A DNA stretch of 40,998 nt from assembly GCA_021208645.1 (NCBI GenBank), contig JAJOJL010000147.1, positions 1-40,998 on the forward strand. Direction: 5' to 3'. The notes under the pieces were generated by a model, which was not told where the DNA came from, ran no database searches, and saw nothing but the letters and a program-made list of their open reading frames with translations. Made by a program: the position numbers and the translations under genes. This stretch comes from Bacillus sp. (in: firmicutes). Its GTDB lineage: Bacteria > Bacillota > Bacilli > Bacillales > Salisediminibacteriaceae. Positions 7,222-17,784 of this stretch are shown one piece after another (the stretch's first letter is position 1; the number at the start of each line of letters is the position of its first letter).

Positions 7222-8095
7222 TCATTCCGTTTCACTTAATGGCTCAAAATCAATAATAATATATTGTCTAGTATTATCAATTTCATACTCGATTGGTTCA
7301 TCGTTGACGAAGATAGTTAGTGCAGGCACAAATCCGATATTAAAAATAACTTGTGTTTGATCACTAAAATCAAACGTTTCTTCGTCTCCATCACTATAGG
7401 TATTTTCATGTATTACTTGATTATCAGCATCTCGAAGTTGTATCCAGCTACTACCTGAAAACTCCATTCTAACTGTGAAATCGTCGGTGTTAGACAATAC
7501 ATAATAGGAATGATAGGGATTTTCCGTTCGATCAAAGGCTATAATTTGTTCAGGTTCCGGTTCTGGCTCCGGCTCCGGTTCAGGTTCTGGTTCAGGCTCT
7601 GGCTCTGGCTCATCCGTTTCCGAATCAATATCCGTGTCTGGCATATCAAATTGAGGGTCACTTTGTTGATCTTCCCTCGAAACAGCATTAGATTCATCGT
7701 CTGTCCCTTGATTAATGTACCACATACCACCGGTTATTAATAAAATAAATAGGACGACAATAACTGTTGGCAGCAAAGAAGCAAATTTTGATTTTTTCTT
7801 TACCCCTTTTGGCTTTGAACGATTGACTCGTGGCGGTAGAACGGCAGCTTCCCGTTTCGGTTTAGGAAGTTCGTCACTGTGTTCTTCAAAAAGCAAATCA
7901 GGGTGTATCCCAACTGCCTCTGCATAGCTCTTTACAAATGCACGGGCATAAAAAATCACCTGGTAAGCGGGAGAAGTCACCTTCTTCAATTGCCACTAAA
8001 TAACGTTTTTGAATCTTCGTTATCTTTTGCAAGTCATCTAATGTATATCCTTTTTCTTCTCTTGCATTTTTAAGTCGTATACCTAATTCTGACAA
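7222..8095 (-). CDS. ymfM: RodZ-like membrane protein YmfM, frameshifted, with EP-repeat linker
   Basis: RodZ family: a cytoplasmic Cro/C1-type helix-turn-helix linked by one membrane helix to an outer domain, acting with MreB in cell shape. The HTH (LSELGIRLKNAREEKGYTLDDLQKITKIQKRYLVAIEEGDF) is followed by LPGDF, then YARAFVKSYAEAVG in another frame; removing one T from the run at 7950-7955 joins them. A membrane helix LLPTVIVVLFILLITGGMWYI, an acidic linker with about ten EP dipeptides (codons near 7550-7612) and a C-terminal DUF4115-like domain follow. TTG at 8095 behind TAGGTG gives MSELG, like B. subtilis; length then 290 residues. Confidence 0.85.
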
Positions 8096-8113
8096 TGATA
8101 ACACCTACCAAAC

Positions 8114-8886
8114 TTAGCTAATATCAAAGGATGAGAAGCCTGAATCTACCGCTTCGTATGTTATTTTCTCACCCTCTTCAGTCCTCAGCTCTATTATATA
8201 ATCAAAATCATCTAAAGAGTACTCTGTTTCTCTCACAAAAATATCTGGATGCTCCACCACTTTTGTTGCAGGTAGTCGCATAATATCACTAACAAGCATT
8301 TGATGACGCTCTGACGCACGCATGGTGGAAACAATACCGTCAATTATATATATATGACCTTCAGACAACTCGTCATCTGCCAACTGGCTACGAATCGTCT
8401 GCCTTAATAACGTGGATGACAGAAAGGACCATCGCTTACTTGCACAAACACTGGCAGCAACGATTGACTCTGTTTTGCCTACTCGAGGCATTCCACGAAT
8501 ACCTATTAGCCTGTGACCCTCTTTTTTAAAGAGCTCTGCCATAAAGTCCACCAACAACCCTAACTCATCCCTTACAAAACGGAATAGCTTCTTCTCGTCT
8601 TCGTCTCTTTCAATATATCTCCCGTGCCGGACTGCCAATCGATCCCTAGTTTCGGCTCCCTTATTTTAAGTAAAGAAATAACGTCCATTGATTCTAAAAT
8701 ATATTTTAAACGCAAAATCGATTCTTCATCCTGGCATTTGATTAACATACCTCTTCTCATATGTTCAACACCATTGATGGTAACAATATTAATGCGTAGC
8801 ATACCGAGCAAGGAAGCTATTTCACCAAGAAGGCCTGGCCGATTCTTATTAATTTGATATTCTAAATACCATTCTTTCTCCTCCAT
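8114..8886 (-). CDS. ymfK: YmfK-like protein: ACT-like domain plus P-loop domain (DUF3388), frameshifted
   Basis: Conserved in Bacillus, function not established. Residues ~1-80 (WYLEYQINKNRPGLLGEIASLLGMLRINIVTINGVE) look like an ACT-type regulatory domain. The rest (VRHGRYIERDEDEKKLFRFVRDELGLLVDFMAELF) carries a Walker A-like GIRGMPRVGKTES near the middle. The two halves overlap in different frames at 8572-8638. One extra G in the run at 8644-8646 gives EPKLGDRLAVRHGRY, a continuous 257-residue protein matching the B. subtilis YmfK I remember. ATG at 8886 follows AAGGAAGGGG. Confidence 0.85.
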
Positions 8887-9067
8887 CGTTCAACCCCTTC
8901 CTTATGTATTCCCCAACTTTCTCTCTATTAATGTAACTCATACTAATCATAATTGATTTTTTTCGGGATTAAAAGAGATTTGTTAACCGTAATGAAAAAA
9001 GCACCCTTTTCACCCATTTAAGCTATCTTACAACATAAAAATAGAGTGGATTACCTGTTATGAAGTA

Positions 9068-9095
9068 GAAAAAGTGCCGCAAGGCGGCACTTTTT
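9068..9095 (-). terminator. Rho-independent terminator of ymfJ
   Basis: AAAAAGTGCCGC/GCGGCACTTTTT perfect stem with a tiny loop. The A and T tracts make it symmetrical, so it could stop transcription in both directions. Confidence 0.9.
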
Positions 9096-9103
9096 CTGTC
9101 TTC

Positions 9104-9352
9104 TTATTTTTGTTGAACAAGCTTTACCATCATGTTGGCAATTGCATGTTGCTCTTCCTCAGATGCTACATGCCATAAATCTGCCAAAACTTTTTCTTGT
9201 TCATTTTTAGGGTCAACTTGTTCAGCTAAGTATTCGCCTACTTGGTAAGCAACATCAGAAATAACCTGATTATTCATACCTTCACTCTTTGCTTGATCCA
9301 AACGATTTCCTAAAAAGTCTTTCCACTGTTGCCAATTATCTAGAACTGACAT
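9104..9352 (-). CDS. ymfJ: YmfJ-like DUF3243 protein
   Basis: Small conserved Bacillus protein of 82 residues (MSVLDNWQQWKDFLGNRLDQAKSEGMNNQVISDVAYQVGEYLAEQVDPKNEQEKVLADLW...). I place the start at ATG 9352, 9 nt behind AGGAGG, rather than at a further in-frame ATG at 9376. It is helical and soluble, with no catalytic motif that I can see. The position between ymfI and ymfK matches B. subtilis. Its function is unknown. Confidence 0.88.
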   Translation of the reverse strand: MSVLDNWQQWKDFLGNRLDQAKSEGMNNQVISDVAYQVGEYLAEQVDPKNEQEKVLADLWHVASEEEQHAIANMMVKLVQQK

Positions 9353-9452
9353 GGATGAATTCCTCCTTGTGATCAAATTCGTACATAGTTTTTCACCACA
9401 AGGGAATTTTATGCGTTTTGGAACATAGGAAATGTTTCTTTATAAAAAAAAA

Positions 9453-9949
9453 TATGGGTATCCCTTTTGCTCAGAATGAGATCCTTATTTAAGTATTGAA
9501 GTGTTGATGAGATCGAAACGAACGAGACTCCTCGAAAATGCTCACACATTTTCTTCGTGCGTGGGCTATTTCGAGGAAGTATCTCAAAGTCCTGCGGGAA
9601 AAGCAACAGCTAAGAGCATATGCTTCATGAATAGGCTACGATTTGTCTCGACGCATAAACTACAAAGCGATGCTTGCAGAGGAAGAGACAGAAGACCCCG
9701 CAGGGAAAAAGAGTGGCAATGGCTTCGCTCGTTGCACGTCAGCTTTGAGAAGAGCACTCAAATCTGACATCAAAAACATGCAACGGCTACGCACATTGCT
9801 ACGTCTACTGAAACGGCGAAAAACATGCCTTTTCAGTAGACTCCGAGGAGGCTGAGGCGTTGCCCGCGGAAAGCGAGTTCGAGAAGATCTCATCAACACG
9901 TCACCTGATAAAGTTTTAATGATTCTGAAGCTAGTAAGATACTCGTATA
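9453..9949. repeat. Palindromic dispersed repeat, copy A (long form)
   Basis: Non-coding element filling the ymfI-ymfJ gap. Outer imperfect inverted repeats are TATGGGTATCCCTTTTGCTC (9453-) and GAAGCTAGTAAGATACTCGTATA (ending 9949). Inner perfect 11-bp inverted repeats GTGTTGATGAG (9501-9511) and CTCATCAACAC (9889-9899) bound a core with paired blocks CCTCGAAA/TTTCGAGG and CCTGCGGG/CCCGCAGG, and with GAGGAGGCTGA and CCCGCGGAAAGCGAG. Copy B at 40473-40762 is the same element in the other orientation, about 200 bp shorter; the extra DNA here lies in the middle of the core. No convincing ORF and no transposase. It resembles a MITE or structured-RNA repeat seen in many Bacillus relatives. Confidence 0.85.
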
Positions 9950-9959
9950 AAAAAATTGT

Positions 9960-10694
9960 TTAACAGTACCAAGCGCCGTTAACGGAAATAATTTGACCGT
10001 TGATGTAACTGGCATCATTTGAGGATAAAAAAGATACAGTGCCTGCAACATCCTCTGGTGTCCCAATTCTGCCGGCAGGTATATCATCTACAACAGCTTT
10101 CATTTCCTCTTGCGTATAGTGGTCCAGCATAGACGTAGCCACTGCGCCTGGTGCAACACCATTGACCTGGATATTGCTAGGAGCAACCTCCTTAGCTAAT
10201 GCTTTAACAAATGTATTTAAGCCACCTTTTATGGTGGAATAAACCACTTCACAAGAAGCACCTGACAGGCCCCAAATGGAAGAAATAACAATGATTTTTC
10301 CACACTTTTTCCGTACCATATCCGGGAGGAAGGATTGGGCAATTAAGAGGGGCGTTGTAACTCCCACGGCTAATTCTTCCTCCAACTGCTTCTGCCCCAT
10401 GTCAGTAAAAAGACCAACAGGAGAAGTTCCGCTATTTAATACGAGAACATCTGGTTTAACTGCTAAGTGGTTAATCCTTGTCACCGTTTCCGCTGTCTTT
10501 GCAAAATCCCCATGAAAAAGCTGGCAGTCTACTTTATGGCGTTCTATTATGTTCTTTGCTAAAGCCTCTGCTCTCTCCTTGTTCCGGTTATAGTGGAGTA
10601 TAAGATGGAAGCCATCCATCGCTAACCTTTCTGCAATGGCTCCACCAATTCCACCACTTGCTCCTGTAATGAAAGCCAGCTTTTTCCCGTTCAT
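9960..10694 (-). CDS. ymfI: Short-chain dehydrogenase/reductase YmfI
   Basis: 244 residues, classical SDR: cofactor motif TGASGGIGG near residue 10, N-S-G in place of the usual NNAG, catalytic Ser in VISSIWG and YxxxK as Y-S-T-I-K. Most similar in layout to 3-oxoacyl-ACP reductase-like enzymes; the true substrate is unknown. It starts 5 nt after the restored ymfH stop with GGGAGAATAACGAG as ribosome binding site, so it is translated with ymfH. Repeat copy A ends 10 nt beyond its stop codon. Confidence 0.9.
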   Translation of the reverse strand: MNGKKLAFITGASGGIGGAIAERLAMDGFHLILHYNRNKERAEALAKNIIERHKVDCQLFHGDFAKTAETVTRINHLAVKPDVLVLNSGTSPVGLFTDMGQKQLEEELAVGVTTPLLIAQSFLPDMVRKKCGKIIVISSIWGLSGASCEVVYSTIKGGLNTFVKALAKEVAPSNIQVNGVAPGAVATSMLDHYTQEEMKAVVDDIPAGRIGTPEDVAGTVSFLSSNDASYINGQIISVNGAWYC

Positions 10695-10698
10695 CTCG

Positions 10699-11990
10699 TT
10701 ATTCTCCCTTTGGTGTAATTAAGCAATAACTCATTTGTGTGTCTGTTAAAAAGTGATCGTGAAAAGACTGTTTTAGTTCTTCTATTTTTAGGCTCTCGAG
10801 AACTGGAATTACATGAAACAAATCCATATTGTTAAATTTGTATCGTGTAAATTGATTGGCGATATATTCTGGTGAATTTAGTGATCGGAGAAAGTATCCG
10901 ATTTTTTCTTCCTAATACCCTCCATCAGTTGTTCATCCAGAGGGGAGTCCGTAAAGGTTTCCACCATTTCCTTTATTCTCGCCGTCAGTTCTTTCGGTTT
11001 ATCTGTATCTCCTCCAATAACGGAGAAGCCATAACCATGTTCTCCAGAATAATCAAAGGAAAAGGAATCATCAATTAACCCTTCCTCATACAGCTTCTGG
11101 TAGTTTTCCGAACTCTGACCAAACATCATTTCTAAAAGTAGTTGAATTGACAATTCATGTTTAAGGAGCTCTTCGCCCTGCAAATCAGTATTACTATCCT
11201 TAAATCCCACGAGACATTTGCCCGTATTTACATTCATAGGTAGAATGAGTTCCTTTTCAGCGACTTCCGTTTGTTCTGTGTCAAAGAATCGTCGAATCTC
11301 AGTTGGCTCTGCAAATTGTTTTTTTCCTTGATTTTCTCTAATGATTTTCATCGTTTCATCAGGCTCAATATTTCCTACTACAAAAAACACCATATTGCTC
11401 GGATGATAAAATGTTTCGTAACAGGTGTACAACATGTCACTCGTTATTTTATAGATCGATTCAACCGTTCCAGCAATATCAATCTTAACAGGATGTGTTT
11501 TATACATGGTTCGTATTAAACCAAAGTAATTTTGCCAATCAGGATTATCGTCGTACATTTTTATTTCTTGTTCAATAATCCCCTTTTCCTTTTCCACCGA
11601 TTCATCAGTAAAATAAGGTTTCTGCACGAAATCCAGTAATGTTTCCAAGTTTTCCTTTATATTCATTGTACTGGAAAATAAATATGCAGTTCTTGTAAAG
11701 CTTGTAAAGGCATTTGCCGATGCTCCTTGCTTACTGAAAAGCTGGAACACGTCTCCATCTTCATCTTCAAAAAGCTTGTGCTCCAGGAAATGGGCAATAC
11801 CATCAGGTACCTGAACTGCTTCCTCTTTTCCTAATGGGACAAAATGATTATCTATGGAACCATATTTCGTTGTAAAGGTGGCAAACGTTTTATTAAACCC
11901 TTGTTTTGGCAGGATATATACATTCAGTCCATTCGGTAATTCCTCATGATATAGCGTTTCCTGCAATTGGTCGAAGGTCACTTTATTCAT
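10699..11990 (-). CDS. ymfH: M16 family zinc peptidase YmfH, C-terminus frameshifted
   Basis: Pitrilysin-type metallopeptidase. The inverted zinc motif HFLEH is seen in GIAHFLEHKLFED, with the downstream Glu in EKEKGIIEQEIKMYDDNP, so this member is probably active. Uncorrected it stops at 10878 after 370 residues; one more A in the run at 10902-10907 restores KKKIGYFLRSLNSPEYIANQF to a stop at 10699 and 430 residues, the normal family length (428 in B. subtilis). It overlaps the end of ymfF by 8 nt. YmfF and YmfH probably work as an active/inactive pair; the substrate is unknown. Confidence 0.9.
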
Positions 11991-13258
11991 GTTGATCTGC
12001 CTCCTTTCCCTTTAAGAAATAAACCGTATCTAACTGAACTTTATTTGCCACTCGCACAATATCTTCTTTTTTCACTTGTTCAATAAGCTCTAACCATTCA
12101 TTTATTGGACGGGGCTTTTTTGACAAGACGTTATGGTACTCCAGTTCAATTTTCCCCCTTGGAACATCCATCGTTTCTAGGAGCTGGTTTTTGAAGACAG
12201 CCTTTGTTTGTTCAAGATCTGCTTCGGAAAAATCTCCTGCTTTCATTGCTTCCATTTGTTCAAAAATGATTTTTGTTGCTGCATCAAACTTTGTACTTTC
12301 TATCCCTGCCATAACAATTAGAAGTCCTTTATGACTTTCTACTCTCGAGGCAGCATAATAAGCAAGGCTCGCTTTTTCCCTTACATTAATAAACAATTTG
12401 GAATGGGAAAAACCACCGAACACACCGTTAAACAATTGCAGTGCAAAGTAATCGTCATCTTCATATGTGACATTTGTACGATATCCAATATGGAGTTTTC
12501 CTTGCTGAATGTCTTGTTCTTCGATTATTTCGCGAGGTTGTTTTTCTTTCTTTTCCTGGCTCCCATCCACTACTTCAGTTTCGTCTCTCTGAAGATTAGC
12601 CAAACTGCCAAAATAGTTGGAGATAATCGGCTCTAGTTCTTTTTTCATCAACATCGCCTACGATGAATAAATCCATCTGATCCTTGGTTAAAGCTTGTTT
12701 ATAATAATCATATAAGACTTTCTCATCGATTGAAGGCAGTGCCTCCTCTTCTCCAAGTACAAACAACCCAAAAGCTTCATCTTCACACATTTCTTCCGTT
12801 AACCGCTTGTTGGCATACCTCATTTTGTCGTCAAAAACAGAAGCGAGCTTTTGTTTTAGGGTTCGCTTTTCTCCGTCAACAATACTTTTGTCAAATGCCT
12901 CCCCTGAAACTTTCGGAGATAATAATACGGAGGCAAACAAAGCCAATCCACGTTCAAATAAAGGACGATTATCCGTTAAAAATTTCTCGTTTGCCACTTC
13001 CATTCGAAAGGACATAAGATGAAACTCACCTTTTTTCGATACATCCACATTTAAAGCAGCGCCGTATAAACTATCTAGCTCTTTTCTAATTTCTTGTCTT
13101 GTTGGATAATCCTTCGTTCCACTTTGTAATACATAAGGAAGAAGTGCTCTTTTAGTCACAGTCTCCTTCGTTAGTGGTGAACGCATATGCAAAAATATTG
13201 TATTTGTTTTATACGTTTTCGAAGGTAATACATGAATATTGAGTGGTCCAACTTTCAA
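11983..13258 (-). CDS. ymfF: M16 family protein YmfF, zinc site absent, frameshifted
   Basis: M16-fold protein; where an HxxEH zinc motif should stand there is ALLPYVLQSGTKDYPT, so it is likely a non-catalytic partner of YmfH. Two frames (13303-12596 and 12654-11983) join when one A is removed from the run at 12640-12645: GDVDEKELEPIISNYFG. TTG at 13258 lies 6 nt behind AAGGAGGG, which I prefer over the in-frame start at 13303; this gives 424 residues against 426 in B. subtilis. The C-terminal half has the M16 pattern FGGFSHSKLFINVREKASLAYY. Confidence 0.88.
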
Positions 13259-13408
13259 GTTAATCCCTCCTTCATTTCCTACCATTATCATACCTATTCC
13301 CATTTAAGTTTATGTTTAGGAATACTTTAGTAATTTGATTTTATCGAAAAAAGGGAATAAAATGCAAAGAAATAAGAAATATATGCCAATTTTTTCATCA
13401 TATTTTAT

Positions 13409-13455
13409 AAAAAAGGCTGTCCCATGGTAATGTTTCATACCATTTGAGACAGCCT
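13409..13455 (-). terminator. Rho-independent terminator of ymfC
   Basis: Minus-strand GGCTGTC/GACAGCC stem with an inner palindrome ATGGTATGA...TTACCATG, followed by six T residues. It lies 6 nt past the ymfC stop. Confidence 0.88.
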
Positions 13456-13460
13456 TACCT

Positions 13461-14180
13461 TTAGATACGCTTGCGTAAAACATGAAATTTAAACTTATCA
13501 GCTCGGAAATAATTTATGGAGTACAAAATGGGTCGTTCTTTTTCGTCAAAATGCATTTGCTTTAAAGAAAGAAGAGCAGTTTCTGGTTCACATTGCAAGA
13601 TTTCAGAGACGGTATCGTGATAACCTAACGGCTCAATTTGTGTAAAAGCATAAGCAATGGATGTCCCAGACTCTTCTAACTGCTCAAATATAGATTGATG
13701 CTGATGAGAAACGTACTCAGGCAAAAACTCCTTTGGAATTTTATCTAAACAATAAACAACAGGCTCTCCGTCGGCTGTTCTAACCCGTTCAATCATTAAC
13801 AGTTCCGTAAGATGTTCCTTTTGGAATTTATGCTTATCCTCTTCCGTTGCCTCAATAAATGCGGAAGACATAAAGATCGTCCCAGGTTTTTTATTGCTCC
13901 TTTGAATCATGTCCGTAATACTGAATAATTCTTCAATACCAGATGAAAACAAGGGCTTTGCATTAATGAAAGTCCCTACCCCATGGCGGCGAATGATAAC
14001 ACTTTCGTCCTCAAGCATGCGTAAAGCTTCCCGTAATGTGGCACGACTTACTCCTAAAAGCTTCGATAATTGAAATTCCGACGGGAGCCTTTCACCAACC
14101 TCATAAACACCATTATCAATATCCTCTTTTATTTTATCCATCACTTGAGGATATAGGGGACGACTATCCGATTTGATCAT
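13461..14180 (-). CDS. ymfC: GntR/HutC-family transcriptional regulator YmfC
   Basis: 239 residues. N-terminal winged helix-turn-helix of GntR type ([55 protein letters not shown]) and a C-terminal UTRA ligand-binding domain ending in [18 protein letters not shown]. HutC-type regulators usually sense a small molecule and release their operator; ligand and targets here are unknown. It lies directly downstream of spoIIIE as in B. subtilis and is closed by its own terminator. Confidence 0.9.
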   Translation of the reverse strand: MIKSDSRPLYPQVMDKIKEDIDNGVYEVGERLPSEFQLSKLLGVSRATLREALRMLEDESVIIRRHGVGTFINAKPLFSSGIEELFSITDMIQRSNKKPGTIFMSSAFIEATEEDKHKFQKEHLTELLMIERVRTADGEPVVYCLDKIPKEFLPEYVSHQHQSIFEQLEESGTSIAYAFTQIEPLGYHDTVSEILQCEPETALLSLKQMHFDEKERPILYSINYFRADKFKFHVLRKRI

Positions 14181-14203
14181 TATAAGTATTCCTCCTGCCT
14201 GCC

Positions 14204-16575
14204 CTAGTGATTAGAAACTTCATGGTCCTCTGCTTTAGCCACAAGTACTTCTCTTGGCTTACTACCTTCATAAGGACCAACAATTCCCCGTGCTTCCATC
14301 TCATCAATAAGTCTGGCCGCTCGGGTGTAGCCGATTCGGAATCGACGTTGAAGCATGGATACAGAAGCCGTTTGCATTTCTGCTACTAGCTGAACAGCAT
14401 CATCATATAACTCATCATCAACTTCATGGGAAGTAATATCTTCTTCCCCTTCCTTAGGCATCATTTCTTCTGCATATTGAGCCTTTTGCTGCTCAATACA
14501 ATGGTTAACCACTCTCTCTACCTCATCATCAGAAAGAAAAGCTCCTTGAATTCGCGTAGCTTTATTGGCACCTACTGGCAGAAATAACATATCTCCTCGT
14601 CCTAATAACTTTTCTGCCCCATTACCATCTAAAATAGTTCTGGAATCTGTGGAACTAGAGACACCAAAGGCAATTCGCGATGGTATATTTGCTTTTATTA
14701 CTCCTGTTATTACATCCACAGACGGCCTTTGAGTGGCAATAATTAAATGAATACCAGACGCCCTTGCCATCTGGGCCAATCTAGTGATGGAGTCTTCCAC
14801 ATCAGAAGAAGCAACCATCATTAAATCTGCAAGCTCGTCCACTATAACAACAATGTAAGGTAATGGCTGATGGTGATCCTTTTCCTCTAATTTTTCGTTT
14901 TCCCGTTTTACATAGGCATTATAGCCTTCAATATTCCGCGTTCCAGAATAAGCGAAAAGTTCATATCTTCGTTCCATCTCGTTTACAACTTTTTTTCAAA
15001 GCCTGTGAGGCTTTTTTCGGATCTGTAACTACTGGTGATAAAAGATGAGGAATGCCATTATATACATTAAGCTCCACCATCTTAGGATCTATCATCATCA
15101 GTTTCACTTCATGTGGTTTACTTCTCATTAATATACTTACAATGATTCCGTTAATACATACGCTTTTTCCACTTCCAGTTGCACCTGCAACTAAGACATG
15201 GGGCATTTTGTTTAATTCGGCAATCACGGCGTCGCCTGAAATATCCCTGCCAAGACCGATTGCCAGTTTATTATCTTTTTCTAACATAACTTGCGATTCC
15301 AGTACTTCCCTTAAGGTTACGAGAGCTACCTCCTGGTTTGGCACTTCTATCCCTATCGCTGATTTGCCTGGAATTGGGGCTTCCATTCGAATGTCCTTGG
15401 CTGCAAGGGCTAGGGCAAGGTCATCTGTTAAGTTGACTATTTTACTTACCTTCACCCCTACATTTGGGTATACTTCATATTTAGTAACAGACGGGCCTAA
15501 ATGAACTTTTGTGACCTTTGCACTCACCCCAAAGCTTTCTAGAGTTCTCTCTAGCTTCCTGGCGTTTTTCGAAAGCATGGAATGCTCTCTACTCTGATTG
15601 GCCTTCGTTGGACTTGATAACAAGTCCAATGGGGGAATCTCGTAAAATTCATTTTCTTTCGCACTGACAACAAGAGAGGTTGTAGCATTAGCTTCCTCAG
15701 GCTCCTTTTCCCTCTCACTTGTTTTCTTCTTTGACTTCTCCTTTGAAGAAATACCAACTAATGCAGAGGATTCAACATCAATAACCTCTGCTCCACCCTT
15801 TGTTTCTTCCCCATAGGCTTTAGTAGAAAAATCATAGATAATAGGCTCTTCCTCTTCTGTGATAAGAGGCTCCTTGTATTCAATAACAGTTTGTTCTCGT
15901 TCCGGCTGCTTCTCTTTCTTTTCCCATTTTAGTTTTTTTGACGGCGCTGACCATTTCCTCCCATTGGCTTTTAAGCCAAGCCCCCAACCGGTTCATAAAA
16001 GATGCTGAGCTGTCTCCACCCTTTTTCAATACATCCATAAAAGATTTCCCTGTAATTATGACAATAGAAGTTAGTATAAGTCCAATAGCAAAAATGATTG
16101 TTCCTCCAGATGAAAATAAAAAGTGACTCAAAGCAAATCCTAATGCACCGATCATACCGCCACCGATTTCCGTAATTGCAGCGTCTCCCCGTAATTGAAG
16201 CCAATACAAATGCCATGTGTTACGAATGACAGAATGGTCCACAAATTCCGCATATTGAGCAAGCTCCCTAAATAAATAAACATGACTCCATAGGGCTATG
16301 GAAAAAACCAATAAATAAAAACCACAGAGTCTACGAGTCCATAGGAAAGGAATCTGTCTTTTTACCATCAAGTATAGGGCGAAGATAAACAATCCAATAG
16401 TTAAAATAATATGAAAATCCCCTAAGAAAAACCGAAATAAATAAACGAGACCTTCTCCAACAATACCTAATCTGGCAAAAGTCACCAAAGCAACAATTAG
16501 TAAAAATAAACCTACTAATTCATATGTAAGTTGTGTTTTCCATTTTTCCTGTTTCTTTCTACGTTTACGAGCCAT
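14204..16575 (-). CDS. spoIIIE: DNA translocase SpoIIIE (FtsK family), two frameshifts
   Basis: Septum-bound ATPase that pumps the chromosome into the forespore. N-terminal 200 residues hold several membrane helices ([18 protein letters not shown]..., [36 protein letters not shown]). A charged linker follows, then the motor with [14 protein letters not shown] (Walker A), [15 protein letters not shown] (Walker B) and [14 protein letters not shown], and a C-terminal winged-helix gamma domain ([34 protein letters not shown]). Removing one A at each of the runs 15933-15939 and 14990-14996 joins three frames into 789 residues (B. subtilis 787). ATG at 16575 follows AGAGGTGATCATA; a GTG at 16584 lies inside that ribosome binding site and is not the start. 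The linker between the frames is not a separate gene. Confidence 0.92.
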
Positions 16576-16608
16576 TATGATCACCTCTATGTTAATGTCT
16601 AAATGGAA

Positions 16609-16636
16609 CAGCAGCCGAACAAAAACGGCTGCTGTA
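16609..16636 (-). terminator. Probable terminator after ylzJ
   Basis: Minus-strand CAGCAGCCG/CGGCTGCTG perfect 9-bp stem with a TTTTTGTT loop between ylzJ and spoIIIE, but only a weak T-rich tail (TTCCATTT). It could also be a read-through attenuator. Confidence 0.55.
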
Positions 16637-16716
16637 TGTCCATTAGACGAACGAATGTTTTCATAATTATAGCATATATGACCCGTGTTTTTCCATAGAA
16701 GGTGATACTCTTTTTC

Positions 16717-16938
16717 CTAAAGCTGAAAATATTGACCAGGAGTATATCGTTGATCCATATAGAGATTAGGGTCTGTAGAGAGTAGACGGACAATTCGATA
16801 ATTAACGCCCCCCATGTCTCCTTCTTCCCGCTCCAACACTAGTTGCCCCCCTGGAATGTCTACTAACTGTTGTTTCGTAAAATCCTGTTCATTTACAGGA
16901 AACATGGTTTCTTGAGATTGATACGTGTAAAGAATCAT
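16717..16938 (-). CDS. ylzJ: YlzJ-like small protein
   Basis: 73 residues ([20 protein letters not shown]...YTPGQYFQL), same size and place as B. subtilis YlzJ. Its ATG overlaps the tepA stop as ATGA, so it is translationally coupled to tepA. Function unknown; no membrane segment or motif visible. Confidence 0.85.
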   Translation of the reverse strand: MILYTYQSQETMFPVNEQDFTKQQLVDIPGGQLVLEREEGDMGGVNYRIVRLLSTDPNLYMDQRYTPGQYFQL

Positions 16939-17684
16939 TGGATCACATCCTCAGAAGGTCCCTTTTTAGTTTCTTCTATTAACTCATTCAGTTTTTTAAT
17001 AGCCTGTCCAATACCACCTAATTCATTAATAATGCCAAAAGAAACTGCATCCTTCCCAACTACATTACTTCCAATATCTCTTGTTAAATTACCCTTTGAT
17101 AGCATAAGTTCTTTAAAGCTTTCCTCAGAAATATTAGAATGCCTTGTTACAAAACTGACTACCCTATCTTGCATTTTATCTAAGTACTCAAACGTTTGTG
17201 GAACACCAATTACAAGTCCAGTTAAACGCACAGGATGAATAGTCATGGTTGCTGACTCTGCAATAAACGAGTAATTGGATGCTACAGCGATGGGAACTCC
17301 AATGGAATGCCCGCCTCCCAACACCAATGTTACAGTAGGTTTTGACATGGAAGAGATCATTTCCGCGAGAGCAAGCCCCGCCTCTACATCTCCACCTACG
17401 GTATTTAAGATAATAAGTAACCCTTCTATTTTAGGGTTTTGTTCTGCAGCTACGAGTTGAGGAATAATATGTTCATATTTTGTTGTTTTATTTTGTGGTG
17501 GCAATTGTACATGTCCTTCTATTTGTCCGATGATTGTAAGCACATGTATATTTGACTGCTCCATTTGCGGAACATTCGTTTGCCCCAACTCCTTTATTTT
17601 TTCTATAATACCTGATCCCTTCTCTTCTTTTCCATCTTGGCTTGGGTTTTGTGGTGCTGATTGGGAATTTGACATTTCACTCAT
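16935..17684 (-). CDS. tepA: TepA, ClpP-like translocation-enhancing protein
   Basis: 249 residues. ClpP/crotonase-like fold: [22 protein letters not shown], then the glycine-rich [17 protein letters not shown] holding the putative nucleophile Ser, and TIHPVRLTG. Reported in B. subtilis to promote protein export and to act in spores. The N-terminal 35 residues are low complexity ([21 protein letters not shown]). ATG at 17684 follows AAAGGAGTG. The usual neighbour rnjB between dapA and tepA is absent here; only 100 nt separate the two genes. Confidence 0.9.
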   Translation of the reverse strand: MSEMSNSQSAPQNPSQDGKEEKGSGIIEKIKELGQTNVPQMEQSNIHVLTIIGQIEGHVQLPPQNKTTKYEHIIPQLVAAEQNPKIEGLLIILNTVGGDVEAGLALAEMISSMSKPTVTLVLGGGHSIGVPIAVASNYSFIAESATMTIHPVRLTGLVIGVPQTFEYLDKMQDRVVSFVTRHSNISEESFKELMLSKGNLTRDIGSNVVGKDAVSFGIINELGGIGQAIKKLNELIEETKKGPSEDVIQ

Positions 17685-17734
17685 ACTGACACTCCTTTCA
17701 ATTATAGTATGGAGTGATCATTTCTAATTCATGC

Positions 17735-17778
17735 AAAAAAGAGAAGGGACAGCTTTCATTTTTCACAGCTGTCCCTTC
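17735..17778 (-). terminator. Rho-independent terminator of the asd-dapG-dapA operon
   Basis: Minus-strand GAAGGGACAGCT/AGCTGTCCCTTC perfect 12-bp stem followed by TCTTTTTT, close after the dapA stop. Confidence 0.92.
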
Positions 17779-17784
17779 TACTAT

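Noticed and set aside
9643..9899. ORFs within repeat copy A
   Set aside because: Overlapping frames on both strands of a palindromic element; no start signals and no recognisable family.
15052..15504. 150-codon plus-strand ORF opposite spoIIIE
   Set aside because: Shadow of the conserved SpoIIIE motor domain on the minus strand.
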